In this document: positions 17,951 to 28,036 of the stretch, piece after piece | Layout of the letters: each line of letters starts with the position of its first letter | How positions within the stretch are numbered: the stretch's first letter is position 1 | Source of the DNA: Chitinophaga sp. | GTDB taxonomy: Bacteria; Bacteroidota; Bacteroidia; Chitinophagales; Chitinophagaceae | Assembly (NCBI RefSeq): GCF_019236475.1 | Contig: NZ_JAFAIX010000007.1 | Coordinates: forward strand, 158,845-222,844 | Length of the DNA stretch: 64,000 nt | Reading direction: 5' to 3' | Notes under the pieces: model-generated | What the model saw: only the letters and a program-made list of their open reading frames with translations | Database searches by the model: none | What the model was told of the DNA's origin: nothing | Position numbers and translations under genes: made by a program

Positions 17951-19023
17951 AACTCCTGATTTAAACAGAGCTCCAGCTTTGCTGTAAATACGCGCTGTGC
18001 CACTGTGGTTTCAAATGTATGGGTTTCCGAGTAAAGTAATAGGAGTTGTTTTCGGATATTCTCTAGTCCGATGCCCAGTTGCTGGTCTACTTTTATTTGG
18101 AAGGTGTTACTGATTTCAAAGGTAAGCTTATCCTGATTTTGGGTTAGTTTGATCTGGATTTGCGGTGAACCTGCATCTTCGCCAGCGCCATGCTTGAAGG
18201 CATTTTCGGTGAGCGATAATAATATCAGCGGGGCAATTGCAACATCCTGCTGTACCTGATGCTCGAAGGAAATGATCAGTCGCTCATCATACCGGAGTTT
18301 TTCCAATTCAATGTAATTCTGCAACAGCGTGATTTCCTGCGACACTGGCACAAACATTTTCCCAGAACGATATAACAAGGTATCCAGTATTTCGGATAAC
18401 CGCGCGATAGCGGGGGAAGTCTGGGGTGATTGCAGGATAGACAAAGAGTAGATATTGTTTAGGGTATTGAACAGGAAATGAGGATTGAGTTGGGCTTTCA
18501 AGGCCATTAATTCCATGTCTGCCTTCTGTTTCTCTAGGTCCAATGCCCGTTTATTGACCACATATTGGTCTTTTAGCAGTTTGATAAAGATAAAAACGAA
18601 TGCAAAAGAAAACGCATGAATGAAGTAATGCCAAAACAGGTAATGCATATCTGTCAATATTTCTGGTATAGACTCCTGTTCAAATGGCCTCCGGCGAATA
18701 AGCGGTTCCATGATATAAATCGTGATGATCCGGGATATTACCATAATCACGTAAAGCCCTGCCAGAGAGGAAAACAAGGTCTTTATATATTGCTTCCCCG
18801 TTAATACCCGCGGCAAAACAAAATATGCAAAAAAATAAGATGTGATAGCGGCATAACTAATAAAGAAGAAGCTATTGACCATTTCCTGTTGAAAGGAATA
18901 TTCATTGTCGGTAGCACTATTATATCGCGACATCGCCAAGACATAAGTCCCTATCCAGTAGGTGAAATGCGTAAGGAACCTGTATTTGCTGGTGAATTGT
19001 AAGAATCTTTCCACTAAAGGCAT
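17947..19023 (-). CDS. LytS-type sensor histidine kinase (second pair)
   Basis: A 358-residue kinase with four hydrophobic segments in the first 150 residues (about 20-32, 50-70, 82-104 and 128-150), a coiled coil, and the His_kinase domain with H182 in LNPHFLFNTLNNI. The ATPase part has LILLSLTENAFKHG. It is the first gene of the kinase-regulator operon and is divergent from the TonB receptor gene, from which about 200 bp separate it. No periplasmic sensor domain is seen, so the signal is probably membrane-borne or detected by a partner. Confidence 0.92.
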   Translation of the reverse strand: MPLVERFLQFTSKYRFLTHFTYWIGTYVLAMSRYNSATDNEYSFQQEMVNSFFFISYAAITSYFFAYFVLPRVLTGKQYIKTLFSSLAGLYVIMVISRIITIYIMEPLIRRRPFEQESIPEILTDMHYLFWHYFIHAFSFAFVFIFIKLLKDQYVVNKRALDLEKQKADMELMALKAQLNPHFLFNTLNNIYSLSILQSPQTSPAIARLSEILDTLLYRSGKMFVPVSQEITLLQNYIELEKLRYDERLIISFEHQVQQDVAIAPLILLSLTENAFKHGAGEDAGSPQIQIKLTQNQDKLTFEISNTFQIKVDQQLGIGLENIRKQLLLLYSETHTFETTVAQRVFTAKLELCLNQEL

Positions 19024-19223
19024 AATGGTAAAAGTAACAAACTTTATAGCATGATCACCCTATCGAAGACGAAATGGCCCGTTCCGCATATGAAAATGAG
19101 CTGCGCGTAGTTAAACCTTCTTTTGTACCAATAGCGTACTCTCTGTATCCTGTAACCTACTGTTCATCGACGCGTGCTGCATTGGCTCCTACAAACTTTC
19201 ACATTTGCACAAACTCACGAAAA

Positions 19224-21563
19224 ATGAAGCAATTTTTATTGATGCTATGTTGCCTGGGGATAGGAATACCAGTATTCAGCCAAACCTATGTACTCAAAGG
19301 ACGGATTATTTCCGCCACCACGAAGGAAGCCATCATTGGCGCCACTATTTTAGTACAATCGCAAAAAGACTCCACCAAGCAATTTCATGCGGCCACCAGT
19401 TCGGAGGGCGATTTCACCCTGACCATCCCAGTTGGCAACTATACCTTCCAAACTTGGGGATTCAATTATAATACCCACTCACGCGCTATCGCGCTGCGAA
19501 ATAACCTGGATCTTGGCAACATCAGCTTGACCGATCATGTAAAGCAATTATCGACTGTGCAGGTGCAGGGAGAGAAGTCGACGCTCGAATTGAAGACAGA
19601 TAAGAAGATATTCCATGTGGGTAAAGATATATTGTCCAAGGGTGGTAATGCAAACGATATATTGAATAATGTACCATCGGTCAACGTGGATATACAAGGG
19701 AAGGTATCTCTGCGCGACAACCAAAATGTTCGGATATTGATCAATGGCAAACCTTCCATGCTTACCCAAAACAATGGCCTATCGCAGATCCCGGCAGCAA
19801 ATATTGAAAAAATTGAAGTGATTACAAACCCTTCTGCTGCCTATGAAGCACAGGGCAGCGCAGGAATTATCAATATAGTACTGAAGAAGAATGCCTCCCA
19901 AGGGTTCAATGCCGCGCTACAGGCTGGCCTTTCCAGCCCGAAAAACAACAGTGTCAATCTTAATGCCAGCTATAAAACCCAACTGTTTAATGTATTTACG
20001 AATATTGGATACCGGGATAGGACTTTATTGTTTGTGGAAGATATTCTGCGTGTCAATAAAAAGCCTTATAACCAATTGCAGCAAACGAATCGCTCCGATC
20101 TTCATGCGGATAATAGGAATATCTACTTGGGAACGGATATCTATCTCAACGAAAAAAATACCATCACCGCCAGTTATTATGGCACAAACGTGCGGAACAA
20201 TGATAGGAATAGCTATCTCTATAATTATTTCAATGCGCAGGGCACCCAAGACAGTGCTATCAACCGTTTTGAGCAATATCGGGAACCGCAGTTATTCAAC
20301 GAACTGGAATTAAGTTATAGCCGCACATTTAAGCAACCAGGCCGGAAATGGAGCACCTATATGCAATATGATTTCTGGCATGACGACGAAAATCAAAATA
20401 TTCGTCAATTCAATATGGCGCCTGGTTCCAACCAGGTTCATTTGGTTACGCGTGATTTGGAAAGTAGTAAGGATGTTTATTTGCAGAGTGATTATAAGTT
20501 ACCCTTAAAAGTTGGTCAACTAGAGATGGGGGGGCGTGGGCAATGGCGCGCTATACGGAGTGAATATTCGGCTGCCCAGGATGGTAAATTGGTAGACGAC
20601 AACAATAATAAGCTTTATTATGATGAAAATATTTATGCTGCATACACCCAATATAGCCGAAAGTGGCGGCAGTTGGATGCACAACTAGGCTTGCGTAGTG
20701 AGTTATCTCAGATTCATATCCGCGATCGTGCACAGACCGTCGATAAACGCAAGGAATACATCGATCTGTTTCCCACTTTGCACTTGCAATATGGTTTTAA
20801 AAATGATTGGAGTGTACAGGGGAGTTATAGCAGGCGGATCAACCGTCCTCAATTCTGGCAACTGAATACATTCGAAGGCTTATCTGATCAACGTTTCCTC
20901 CAGCGGGGCAATGCCAATATAGACCCCATGTACACCAGTGTAGGGGAGTTGGCATTATTAATAAAAGCAGGAAAGATCAGTGTGAACCCTGGTATTTACT
21001 ATCAATATACCACCAATTATTTTGGAGCAGTGATTGAGCCACAGGCGAACGGTAATTTTGTGAGAACATGGGCGAATATGGGAACAGAGAACCGTTATGG
21101 GTTTGATATGACCACTACCTATAATCCTTATGCCTGGTGGCGTTTGTCATGGGATGTGAATTGGTACAAGTTTAGTCAGCGTGGTGAATATGCCGGAATT
21201 ACCTATGCTGCCGATAATACCACTTGGTTTACAACGCTGCGATCCAGCATGCGTTTCCCAAAAATTATCAATATTGATGGGAGCTTTACATACCGTGGCA
21301 AACGCCAGGAAGTACAGATTACGGTAGCGGATCAATACCGTGCGAATATTGGTCTCTCCAAAGATTTATGGGGAGATAGGATGTCGGTGTCTTTTAGTGT
21401 AAATAATATTTTCAATTCCAATATTTATCTCCAGGAAATGAACATTGCGGAGTATTCTTTGTATTCGCATATGCAGCAAATGGGGGTTATCTATACAGGG
21501 AATGTGGTCTATCGTTTTAATCGGAAGAAGAATCAGTCTGACCGTATGCCAACGGAGAAGTAA
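19224..21563 (+). CDS. TonB-dependent outer-membrane receptor (PF14905-type barrel)
   Basis: A 779-residue outer-membrane protein. Signal peptide ends near PVFSQ (residue 20). A carboxypeptidase-regulatory-like beta-sandwich covers about 22-100 (LKGRIISATTKEAIIGATIL). The plug contains VRILINGKPSMLTQNN and IEVITNPSAAYEAQGSAGIINIVLKKN. The remainder is the 'outer membrane beta-barrel family' type found in Bacteroidota, not SusC: there is no SusD gene. The frame is open upstream to 19074, but the ATG at 19224 gives the signal peptide. It may import metal complexes, peptides or signals; the divergent LytS/LytTR genes are candidates for control. Confidence 0.9.
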   Translation: MKQFLLMLCCLGIGIPVFSQTYVLKGRIISATTKEAIIGATILVQSQKDSTKQFHAATSSEGDFTLTIPVGNYTFQTWGFNYNTHSRAIALRNNLDLGNISLTDHVKQLSTVQVQGEKSTLELKTDKKIFHVGKDILSKGGNANDILNNVPSVNVDIQGKVSLRDNQNVRILINGKPSMLTQNNGLSQIPAANIEKIEVITNPSAAYEAQGSAGIINIVLKKNASQGFNAALQAGLSSPKNNSVNLNASYKTQLFNVFTNIGYRDRTLLFVEDILRVNKKPYNQLQQTNRSDLHADNRNIYLGTDIYLNEKNTITASYYGTNVRNNDRNSYLYNYFNAQGTQDSAINRFEQYREPQLFNELELSYSRTFKQPGRKWSTYMQYDFWHDDENQNIRQFNMAPGSNQVHLVTRDLESSKDVYLQSDYKLPLKVGQLEMGGRGQWRAIRSEYSAAQDGKLVDDNNNKLYYDENIYAAYTQYSRKWRQLDAQLGLRSELSQIHIRDRAQTVDKRKEYIDLFPTLHLQYGFKNDWSVQGSYSRRINRPQFWQLNTFEGLSDQRFLQRGNANIDPMYTSVGELALLIKAGKISVNPGIYYQYTTNYFGAVIEPQANGNFVRTWANMGTENRYGFDMTTTYNPYAWWRLSWDVNWYKFSQRGEYAGITYAADNTTWFTTLRSSMRFPKIINIDGSFTYRGKRQEVQITVADQYRANIGLSKDLWGDRMSVSFSVNNIFNSNIYLQEMNIAEYSLYSHMQQMGVIYTGNVVYRFNRKKNQSDRMPTEK

Positions 21564-21570
21564 GTTGTTG

Positions 21571-21600
21571 GCGGCCGGACGAGTGTTCGGCCGCATTTTT
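21571..21600 (+). terminator. Terminator of the TonB receptor gene
   Basis: GC-rich 10-bp stem (21571-21580 with 21585-21594, one G-T pair), loop GAGT, followed by a T-run. It starts 7 bp after the stop codon. Confidence 0.88.
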
Positions 21601-21635
21601 AAGTAATTACTGCAAACCGATGATATCGTGTCTCC

Positions 21636-22085
21636 CTATAGCTTATTTGTCGCATTTAACCGTTTATACAATCCAATCAAGATAATCATACAAACAGCCA
21701 ACATCGCTAAGGAAAGGGATATCAGTAAACAAGAAATAATACCATCCATCAATGGCGTGCCTGCGGTACCTCCGGCTAACGGCATCATTTTACCAAAACC
21801 GGTGATGGCAGCCAATAATACGGCTGCAAGATTTGCAAAGGTGCCAAATAGTACTAGTCCGAAAGCCACCTTCAACCATTTTATGGGTAATATCACTCTG
21901 TCCCATATCAAGCCTAATACCATCAGAAATATTCCGTTCATCACACCTTCGAGGTGAGCGCTTAAAGCCATTCTGGCGTTAGTCATGTTATGTACGAATA
22001 GTCCAATTATTAACCCAAAAAAGAACAGCAAAAGGCCTAAGAAAATTAATTTATTGGCCTGTGTAATTTGAGATGATGGTGTCAT
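21636..22085 (-). CDS. Styrene-oxide-isomerase-like four-helix membrane protein
   Basis: A 149-residue protein with four transmembrane helices (about residues 12-31, 43-65, 72-94 and 112-142). The motif ARMALSAHLEGVMNGIFL at the start of helix 2 is a signature of the styrene oxide isomerase family (often labelled 'hydrogenase' in genomes), whose known member binds haem b through a histidine. The catalytic role here is inference; no other styrene-degradation genes are near. It may isomerise another epoxide or have a different role. It is convergent with the TonB receptor gene. Confidence 0.65.
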   Translation of the reverse strand: MTPSSQITQANKLIFLGLLLFFFGLIIGLFVHNMTNARMALSAHLEGVMNGIFLMVLGLIWDRVILPIKWLKVAFGLVLFGTFANLAAVLLAAITGFGKMMPLAGGTAGTPLMDGIISCLLISLSLAMLAVCMIILIGLYKRLNATNKL

Positions 22086-22278
22086 AAGATGCCAGTATTA
22101 TAAGATTTTTTGAAAATTTTTATGGAGACACGGAGCCGGGACATGAAGTAACCTCTCCAGCTCAGGGGGGAGCACAGTTGATAATAAAGATAATAAATCT
22201 TTATTAGTTATTTTTTGATAATGGTGGCTGAAAAGGAGCGTGTACAAGGGGATCCCCATTTTATTGCTATCTTTAGGT

Positions 22279-23136
22279 ATGTATTTGGCGCAAAATCTGG
22301 CAGTTGATAGGGAGATAAAAGATTCTTTTAAAGTTTCCCGGTTATCCAATAATGGATATGCGGAGTCTGTATTTGTGAGTGTAACGTATAACCGGATTTT
22401 CATATTGATTAATGCCAAAGGATGCATCCAAATAGATCAACAAGATTTTGTGCTTGATGGCCAGGAAATCTTGTTGGTAGCTAAAGGACAGGTATTTGCT
22501 TTCACGCCAGATACAATTTTGAATGGATATGAAATTATGTTTGGCGATTGTTTTTGGGAGAAAACGCCAACAAGTGCATCTAATTGTAAGGCTACATTAT
22601 TTAACAATCCTGCCTTGCATCAACGATTGCCATTGAGTGTTCAGGATGGGGAAAGTCTCCTTCCTGTTTGCGAGCTATTATGCCAGGAATATTTAACGGA
22701 AGATTATCCGAATAAGTTGGACGCAATGGCTGCCTATTTGAAAATCATGATGATCAAGCTAGCCAACATTCGGGTATCCGCTGATGGTAATCTAAATGAT
22801 TTTGATAATCAGTTATATCAAAGATTCCTTGAATTAGTAAGTGTCCGCTTTCATATCACCCGTGAGGTATCGGATTTTGCGAGAGAGCTGGCCGTATCGA
22901 CCCGTAAGCTTGCCGATGTATGTAAGCGGAAAACTGGCCATGGCGCAAAGGAAATCATTAACGGACACTTAATTGCAGAAGCCAAGCGCTCCCTTCAATT
23001 TTCAACAAAGCCAATAAAGCAGATCGCCTATGATCTGTCATTTGCCACTCCAGAGCAATTCAGCCATTTTTTTAAGCGAATTACGCATACTTCCCCAGCA
23101 GATTATCGGGATGCCTTTGTAAATATTGGCAGGTAA
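22279..23136 (+). CDS. AraC-family transcriptional regulator
   Basis: A 285-residue regulator. The N-terminal part (about 1-150) looks like a cupin-type effector domain. The C-terminal pair of helix-turn-helices (about 190-285) shows FARELAVSTRKLADVCKRKT and the second-helix motif IKQIAYDLSFATPEQFSHFF, ending with TSPADYR. The frame is open from a GTG at 22240, but the ATG at 22279 is the more natural start. It precedes the HD-domain gene by 66 bp on the same strand and could control it. Confidence 0.9.
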   Translation: MYLAQNLAVDREIKDSFKVSRLSNNGYAESVFVSVTYNRIFILINAKGCIQIDQQDFVLDGQEILLVAKGQVFAFTPDTILNGYEIMFGDCFWEKTPTSASNCKATLFNNPALHQRLPLSVQDGESLLPVCELLCQEYLTEDYPNKLDAMAAYLKIMMIKLANIRVSADGNLNDFDNQLYQRFLELVSVRFHITREVSDFARELAVSTRKLADVCKRKTGHGAKEIINGHLIAEAKRSLQFSTKPIKQIAYDLSFATPEQFSHFFKRITHTSPADYRDAFVNIGR

Positions 23137-23202
23137 TCTACGCTTTTTGACATTCTCCACACGATGACTGTCTGCTAGCTTTGCTGCATAAAATTATACC
23201 TT

Positions 23203-23853
23203 ATGTCAGTAAGCAGAATAAAATCAATTGCAGGAATTGCTATTCCTGATAGTAAGATGGCGATGGAAGCCACTGAATTATTGCTGGAGCATGGCACCGA
23301 ATTTATCTATAATCATTCCATGAGGGTATTTTTGTTCTCTTCTTTAAACGGTCAAAGATCCAAAGTGAAGTATGATGCAGAGTTGTTATATATCAGCGCT
23401 GTTTTTCATGATTTAGGGTTGGTACCTCATTATAGCAGTCCGGATTTGCGTTTTGAAGTGGATGGCGCCAATGCTGCAAGGGAATTTTTAAAAAGTCATG
23501 GTGTATCCAAAGAATCGGTACAATTGGTATGGGATACGATTGCATTGCATACCTCCATTGGTATTGCAGAACATAAAGAAGCCGAAGTATCCTTAATGTA
23601 TTCAGGGGTAGGATTGGATGTAATGGGAGAGGGGTATGAACATTTGAGCGAAGCTCATCGCAATGAAATCATTGCAGCCTTTCCAAGAACTGATTTTAAG
23701 AAACGCATTATCCCAACTTTCTTTGGGGGCTTTGAACATAAGACAGATACCACTTTCGGTAATATAAAAGCCGATGTATGTGCATTTATGATCCCAGGAT
23801 TTCAGCGGAAGAACTTCTGCGATTGTATCCTGCATTCACCTTGGCATGAGTAA
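23203..23853 (+). CDS. HD-domain hydrolase, cyanamide-hydratase-like
   Basis: A 216-residue HD-superfamily protein. Metal ligands are H38 (YNHSMRVFLF), H69-D70 (AVFHDLGL) and a histidine near 113 (DTIALHTS). The stretch RFEVDGANAAREFL and the order of motifs match the cyanamide hydratase/Ddi2 subgroup, which converts cyanamide to urea using Zn. The true substrate in bacteria of this group is unproven. It follows the AraC gene and is closed by a strong terminator. Confidence 0.8.
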   Translation: MSVSRIKSIAGIAIPDSKMAMEATELLLEHGTEFIYNHSMRVFLFSSLNGQRSKVKYDAELLYISAVFHDLGLVPHYSSPDLRFEVDGANAAREFLKSHGVSKESVQLVWDTIALHTSIGIAEHKEAEVSLMYSGVGLDVMGEGYEHLSEAHRNEIIAAFPRTDFKKRIIPTFFGGFEHKTDTTFGNIKADVCAFMIPGFQRKNFCDCILHSPWHE

Positions 23854-23891
23854 TGGACTCTCTTTGGGTTCACTATTATAAATAAAAGGCG

Positions 23892-23934
23892 TTAAAAGAA
23901 AGCAGGCGACCATTAGTCGCCTGCTTTCTTTTAA
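23892..23934. terminator. Bidirectional terminator, 19-bp perfect stem
   Basis: Perfect inverted repeat 23892-23910 with 23916-23934, loop CATTA, A-rich on the left and T-rich on the right. It serves both the HD gene (plus) and the convergent DUF2007-like gene, whose TAA stop lies inside the right arm (23931-23933). Confidence 0.92.
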
Positions 23935-24626
23935 TATTGTGTAAGGATGAACTTAGTAAGTATCGTAAAACATAAAAGGATCAGTACTGCTCCGGAGAGA
24001 ATCATCCATTTGCCCTGATCGCGTGTTTTTTCGGAGAAGGCATACATTCGAGTACCGTCAGGCAGTGTTTTTTTAGTCAGCCGTACAAATGCGCCAATAA
24101 AGATGCCAAGGAAAGAGAAAAGCGCTGCATATGGAAACATCGCCAGGAGTACCAATAAAGGAGAAAGGAATCCTACTACCTGCCAAAAGAGTGGCAGTTC
24201 TTGTGGGGTAGATAGTGTTGCTAGCCGTTTGTTTTCAAGGGTATCCAATTGTTCTGAGGAGTAGGAGATGCCTTGCTGTTCCAGTAGCTTTAACGCTAGC
24301 ACATAATCGAAATCGCCCCATTCATCTTTTTTATTGATGACCTCCTTTAATTCTTCCGTGGTAAAAGACAGCAGGTAATAGTCTGGTTCTACATCTGCAG
24401 CAGCAATGTTGATCTGGCTTTTTAGCACCATATCTGCCTGAGAGAAATAATCTGCAGGAACCTTCACAAGGTGGCGCTGATCAAAGTTTTGGCCTAAATA
24501 TAATTTATCTGTGAGCACTACTTCTTCTTCATATTCCACAGGGATATTGTTTTCATGCAGGAGGGACATAACTTCGCCAGCTTGTTCAGCGGTATGATAC
24601 CTTTTAAAAGTGAGCATTTTTTTCAT
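23931..24626 (-). CDS. DUF2007-like N-terminus with C-terminal membrane helices, hypothetical
   Basis: A 231-residue protein. The N-terminal 75 residues (FKRYHTAEQAGEVMSLLHEN, then a strand with EEEVVL) resemble the DUF2007 'putative prokaryotic signal transducing' domain. The C-terminal third has two or three transmembrane segments (about residues 150-182 and 205-228). The frame is open up to 24731, but the ATG complement at 24624-24626 gives the natural start of the domain. The role is unknown; proteins of this layout are common in Bacteroidota. Confidence 0.7.
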   Translation of the reverse strand: MKKMLTFKRYHTAEQAGEVMSLLHENNIPVEYEEEVVLTDKLYLGQNFDQRHLVKVPADYFSQADMVLKSQINIAAADVEPDYYLLSFTTEELKEVINKKDEWGDFDYVLALKLLEQQGISYSSEQLDTLENKRLATLSTPQELPLFWQVVGFLSPLLVLLAMFPYAALFSFLGIFIGAFVRLTKKTLPDGTRMYAFSEKTRDQGKWMILSGAVLILLCFTILTKFILTQY

Positions 24627-24854
24627 AGACAGGATATAGGAATTGAAAAGTAGTGCTAATATTTGTGAAATGCAAATGCGGGATAGGTGGGTATTCTGGC
24701 GCTGGATGCTTTCTAGTATGATTTTTAGCATCTAAAAAGGCCTCCAGTTGATATAGTTTTATAATAGGATTGACCTTATCAACCAAAGTTTAAGTAAAGT
24801 CATTCCATTATAAATGAAAAAGACCCTATATTTCGGCCGATTAAACAGTAAACA

Positions 24855-26387
24855 ATGAGACTACGAACTTGGATGGGTGTGCTATTCTCCCTAGCGGTTT
24901 CCTGTACGGCATGGGCACAGCAAAGACCCAATGTGATTATTATTGTATCAGATGATCATGCGTATCAAGCCATCAGTGCTTATGGTAACAAATTGATAAA
25001 AACGCCTGGTATAGACAGAATAGCGAATGAAGGAGTACGATTTGATCGCGCTTATGTCACCAATTCCATTTGTGGCCCGAGCAGAGCAGTGATTCTGACA
25101 GGAAAGTATTCCCACAAAAATGGCTTCAAAGACAACGACCACTCCCGCTTCGATGGCTCTCAAAACTCTTTCATCAAAGAACTGACTAAAAGTGGCTATC
25201 AAACGGCTTGGATTGGCAAATGGCACTTGGAAACAAAACCAGAGGGTTTTAGTTTCTGGGAGATATTACCAGGGCAAGGGCAATATTACAATCCTGATTT
25301 TATACAGATGGATAGCTCTAAAACGAGGATTCAGGGGTATGCTACCAATATCATAGAAGATCTCTCTGAAAACTGGCTGGATCACCGAGATACCACCAAA
25401 CCATTTTGCCTGGTAATAGGTCATAAGGCAACGCACCGCGAGTGGTTGCCGGATACCGTTGATTTAGGCAGATATGATCATATTAAATTCCCACTGCCAT
25501 CCAATTTCTATGATGATTACAATACCAGGAAGGCCGCTGCTGTACAGGATATGACTATTGCCAAAACCATGACCATGAAGTCTGATTTGAAAATGTTTGA
25601 TTCTGAAGAAGAAGCAAACAAAGACGGCAATGTTAATCGGATGAACCCCGCGCAAAGAGCGCGTTTTGATGCCTATTATAAAGTTATTCATAAAGACCTG
25701 TTAGCCAAAAATCTTTCCGGGAATGCCCTTACAGAGTGGAAATATCAGCGCTATATGCATGATTATCTAAGTACTGCGGCAGCCTTAGACCGTAATATTA
25801 ACCGTACCCTCGATTACCTGGATAAGCACCAGTTGACAGATAATACCATCGTTATTTACTTATCCGACCAGGGCTTTTATCTGGGAGAACACGGTTGGTT
25901 TGATAAACGCTGGATGTATGAAGAGTCTTTCAGAACACCGATGTTGATGCGTTATCCGGGTGTTTTAAAACCTGGTGTTATTAGTAAGGATTTTGTGATG
26001 AACTTGGATATCGCCCCAACTGTGCTGGATGCGGCAGGCGTTAAAATTCCGGCGGATATGCAAGGTGAATCAATGCTGCCACTGCTGAAACATACGAAGC
26101 AGAAGGGAAGGGATGCCATGTACTATCATTACTATGAAAATACGGTTCACCACGTATCTCCGCAGTTTGGTATCAAAACCCAACGCTATAAACTCATTCG
26201 GTTTTATGAACGCGTAGAGGGTTGGGAGTTGTTCGACTTGGAAAAAGATAAGTCAGAAATGAATAACGTGTATGGGAAAAAAGGATATGAAGCCATCACT
26301 GCTCAACTGAAAAAGCAACTTGCTGCCTTAATTGTAAAATATGAAGACACCGAGGCGGCGGAGTTAATGAAGATAGAAGTGAAATAA
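24855..26387 (+). CDS. Secreted sulfatase (type I, formylglycine)
   Basis: A 510-residue periplasmic sulfatase. The signal peptide ends near AWAQ (residue 22). The core starts RPNVIIIVSDDHAY with metal ligands D33 and D34. The maturation motif is C73-G-P75-S76-R77 in SICGPSRAVILTGKYSHKNG, where C73 becomes formylglycine through an anaerobic or aerobic maturase encoded elsewhere. The C-terminal part has the second metal site (IYLSDQGFYLGEHGWFDKRW). The family removes sulfate esters from host or algal glycans. No SusC/D pair adjoins it, so its place in a pathway is open. Confidence 0.93.
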   Translation: MRLRTWMGVLFSLAVSCTAWAQQRPNVIIIVSDDHAYQAISAYGNKLIKTPGIDRIANEGVRFDRAYVTNSICGPSRAVILTGKYSHKNGFKDNDHSRFDGSQNSFIKELTKSGYQTAWIGKWHLETKPEGFSFWEILPGQGQYYNPDFIQMDSSKTRIQGYATNIIEDLSENWLDHRDTTKPFCLVIGHKATHREWLPDTVDLGRYDHIKFPLPSNFYDDYNTRKAAAVQDMTIAKTMTMKSDLKMFDSEEEANKDGNVNRMNPAQRARFDAYYKVIHKDLLAKNLSGNALTEWKYQRYMHDYLSTAAALDRNINRTLDYLDKHQLTDNTIVIYLSDQGFYLGEHGWFDKRWMYEESFRTPMLMRYPGVLKPGVISKDFVMNLDIAPTVLDAAGVKIPADMQGESMLPLLKHTKQKGRDAMYYHYYENTVHHVSPQFGIKTQRYKLIRFYERVEGWELFDLEKDKSEMNNVYGKKGYEAITAQLKKQLAALIVKYEDTEAAELMKIEVK

Positions 26388-26540
26388 CTAGAACGGTGAT
26401 ACGTATTAATAACAAAATCTTCCTGGAGAAGTTGCGGATTGAATATAGCATTATATTATCCGAAGGTGATACAATTGTTCACAAGATCATTCAATTACAA
26501 ATAAGCATTACCATTTAGAGAGACACGGATAATCGGGTAT

Positions 26541-26590
26541 AAAACGGTTACACCGAGGACCATAGCCACGGCGTAACCGTTTTTATTTTT
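26541..26590. terminator. Terminator between the sulfatase and M57 genes
   Basis: An 11-bp stem (26541-26551 with 26573-26583) that continues after one mismatch with CCG/CGG, followed by a T-run. The flanking genes converge, so it probably works in both directions. Confidence 0.8.
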
Positions 26591-26614
26591 CATGCATTTC
26601 CAGCTAGCGATGGG

Positions 26615-27439
26615 TTATTGATAGAGATAGTTTAATGCAATGATATCATTGGCATTAAAGGTACGGTCGCCACCATTGGAGCAAGCCAGCATCCAAGAGT
26701 CTGCATCCGGACCACTAGGGGTACCAGGCAGATATACAGCACCTACACCACCATCACCTTCATCTACAGGATCACCGCCGCAGCTATAGGAACGGTCCAT
26801 ATAGTCGGTGTGACGCATGCCGATGCAATGGCCTATTTCGTGCTGGATAACTGAACCTACATATAATACATCCGGATTACTACCGTATGCATCAGGGTGG
26901 GTATTCATCTGTATAAGGTTATAAGGATCTCCTAAATCGGTAGGGAAACCGGATGATCCCAAGGTGATATAGCCACCACTAGGCCCTTGATAAAAGCCCT
27001 GGATAGTGATATCGGCATTACCGCTGGTAATGCGCTGGAACTGGATGCGCAGGCCCAATGCATTGTAACGTTGGATGGCGAGGTCGGTGCCTTGAACGAA
27101 AGCACTTCCCAGATTGGATACAGTTACAGTAATCACCCGTGGCAGACCACCTACCAGGTTATTGGTGGAATACTGTTCTGTTTTGGCCACTCTTACTTTA
27201 TTATTTTTGGCTCTCTGACTAAGATCTTTTGAACTAAGGAAAATATCTCCTTCTACGAGATAGCCTCCATTTACGACGTGTACATTGCTGGTACTAAAGC
27301 CTTTTGCTTTGATTTGTGCTAACACTTCGTTAGAGAGATTGGGTTTGTTAGCACTGCCTTGTTTGTTATCTTTCTGGCAGGAAGTGATGAAAGCACCTGC
27401 CAACAAGCAGAGCAGGAATAAAAATGCTTGATTTTTCAT
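26615..27439 (-). CDS. M57-family zinc metalloprotease lipoprotein (HEIGH type)
   Basis: A 274-residue lipoprotein; the leader ends FITSC with C21. The catalytic zinc motif HExxHxxxxxH is present as H200-E201, H204 and H210 in IQHEIGHCIGMRHTDY, the 'dual-action HEIGH' M57 signature. The C-terminal part ends NANDIIALNYLYQ, as in homologues. It is probably exported and anchored in the outer membrane, where it cuts proteins or peptides. It stands alone between a terminator and a long gap. Confidence 0.9.
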   Translation of the reverse strand: MKNQAFLFLLCLLAGAFITSCQKDNKQGSANKPNLSNEVLAQIKAKGFSTSNVHVVNGGYLVEGDIFLSSKDLSQRAKNNKVRVAKTEQYSTNNLVGGLPRVITVTVSNLGSAFVQGTDLAIQRYNALGLRIQFQRITSGNADITIQGFYQGPSGGYITLGSSGFPTDLGDPYNLIQMNTHPDAYGSNPDVLYVGSVIQHEIGHCIGMRHTDYMDRSYSCGGDPVDEGDGGVGAVYLPGTPSGPDADSWMLACSNGGDRTFNANDIIALNYLYQ

Positions 27440-28036
27440 CGGTTGAGATTTTGGGTTTTATATTGCTATTGTAGCTGCATGAAAAAAAGCCTTTACTATA
27501 GCTGTATTTCACAACTAACGTTTAAGTATATACGTATTTAAGATGACGGAAAATCTTCAATTACTCACCTGCAAATAAGATTGCCATGATTGTTGCGAAT
27601 GCATGTTGGAATGATGAATAGGCGGACTTTCCAGTATGTCAGATTTGAAATGTGGGTTACTCAGATTTGCTTATAAATTAGGGCTCGACGTTTGGATTTG
27701 TACCGTAATTGTCTACCAATATTACAGCTTTCTTACTATTGAAAAAAAATATTTTATTTTGTATACACTCATTTTTCTCCGTAGTGGAATTGCAGTAGTC
27801 TAAACTATTTTACGTCTTGATTTAAGCTGATTTTAAGTACTTTCTAATTGCGTTTTAATTCTATTTTTCGAAGCGGTGTTTGTGAATGCATTCGATCAAT
27901 ATTCATGGATATGCCTTGGGATGCTACTAATCAAACAGGCTGCCAGCTTATCGTTTTCTAGGGTAAATAAATGATAGTTGGGAATGCATATAATGTACCA
28001 GTTGAAATTTTTTGTACCTTAAATAAAAGCTTTGTC
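27440..28036. other. AT-rich intergenic region before the metallo-hydrolase gene
   Basis: About 600 bp between two divergent genes. I find no convincing coding stretch, hairpin terminator or consensus promoter. A weak open frame runs in from 27971 to the hydrolase start but has no family resemblance. Confidence 0.4.
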
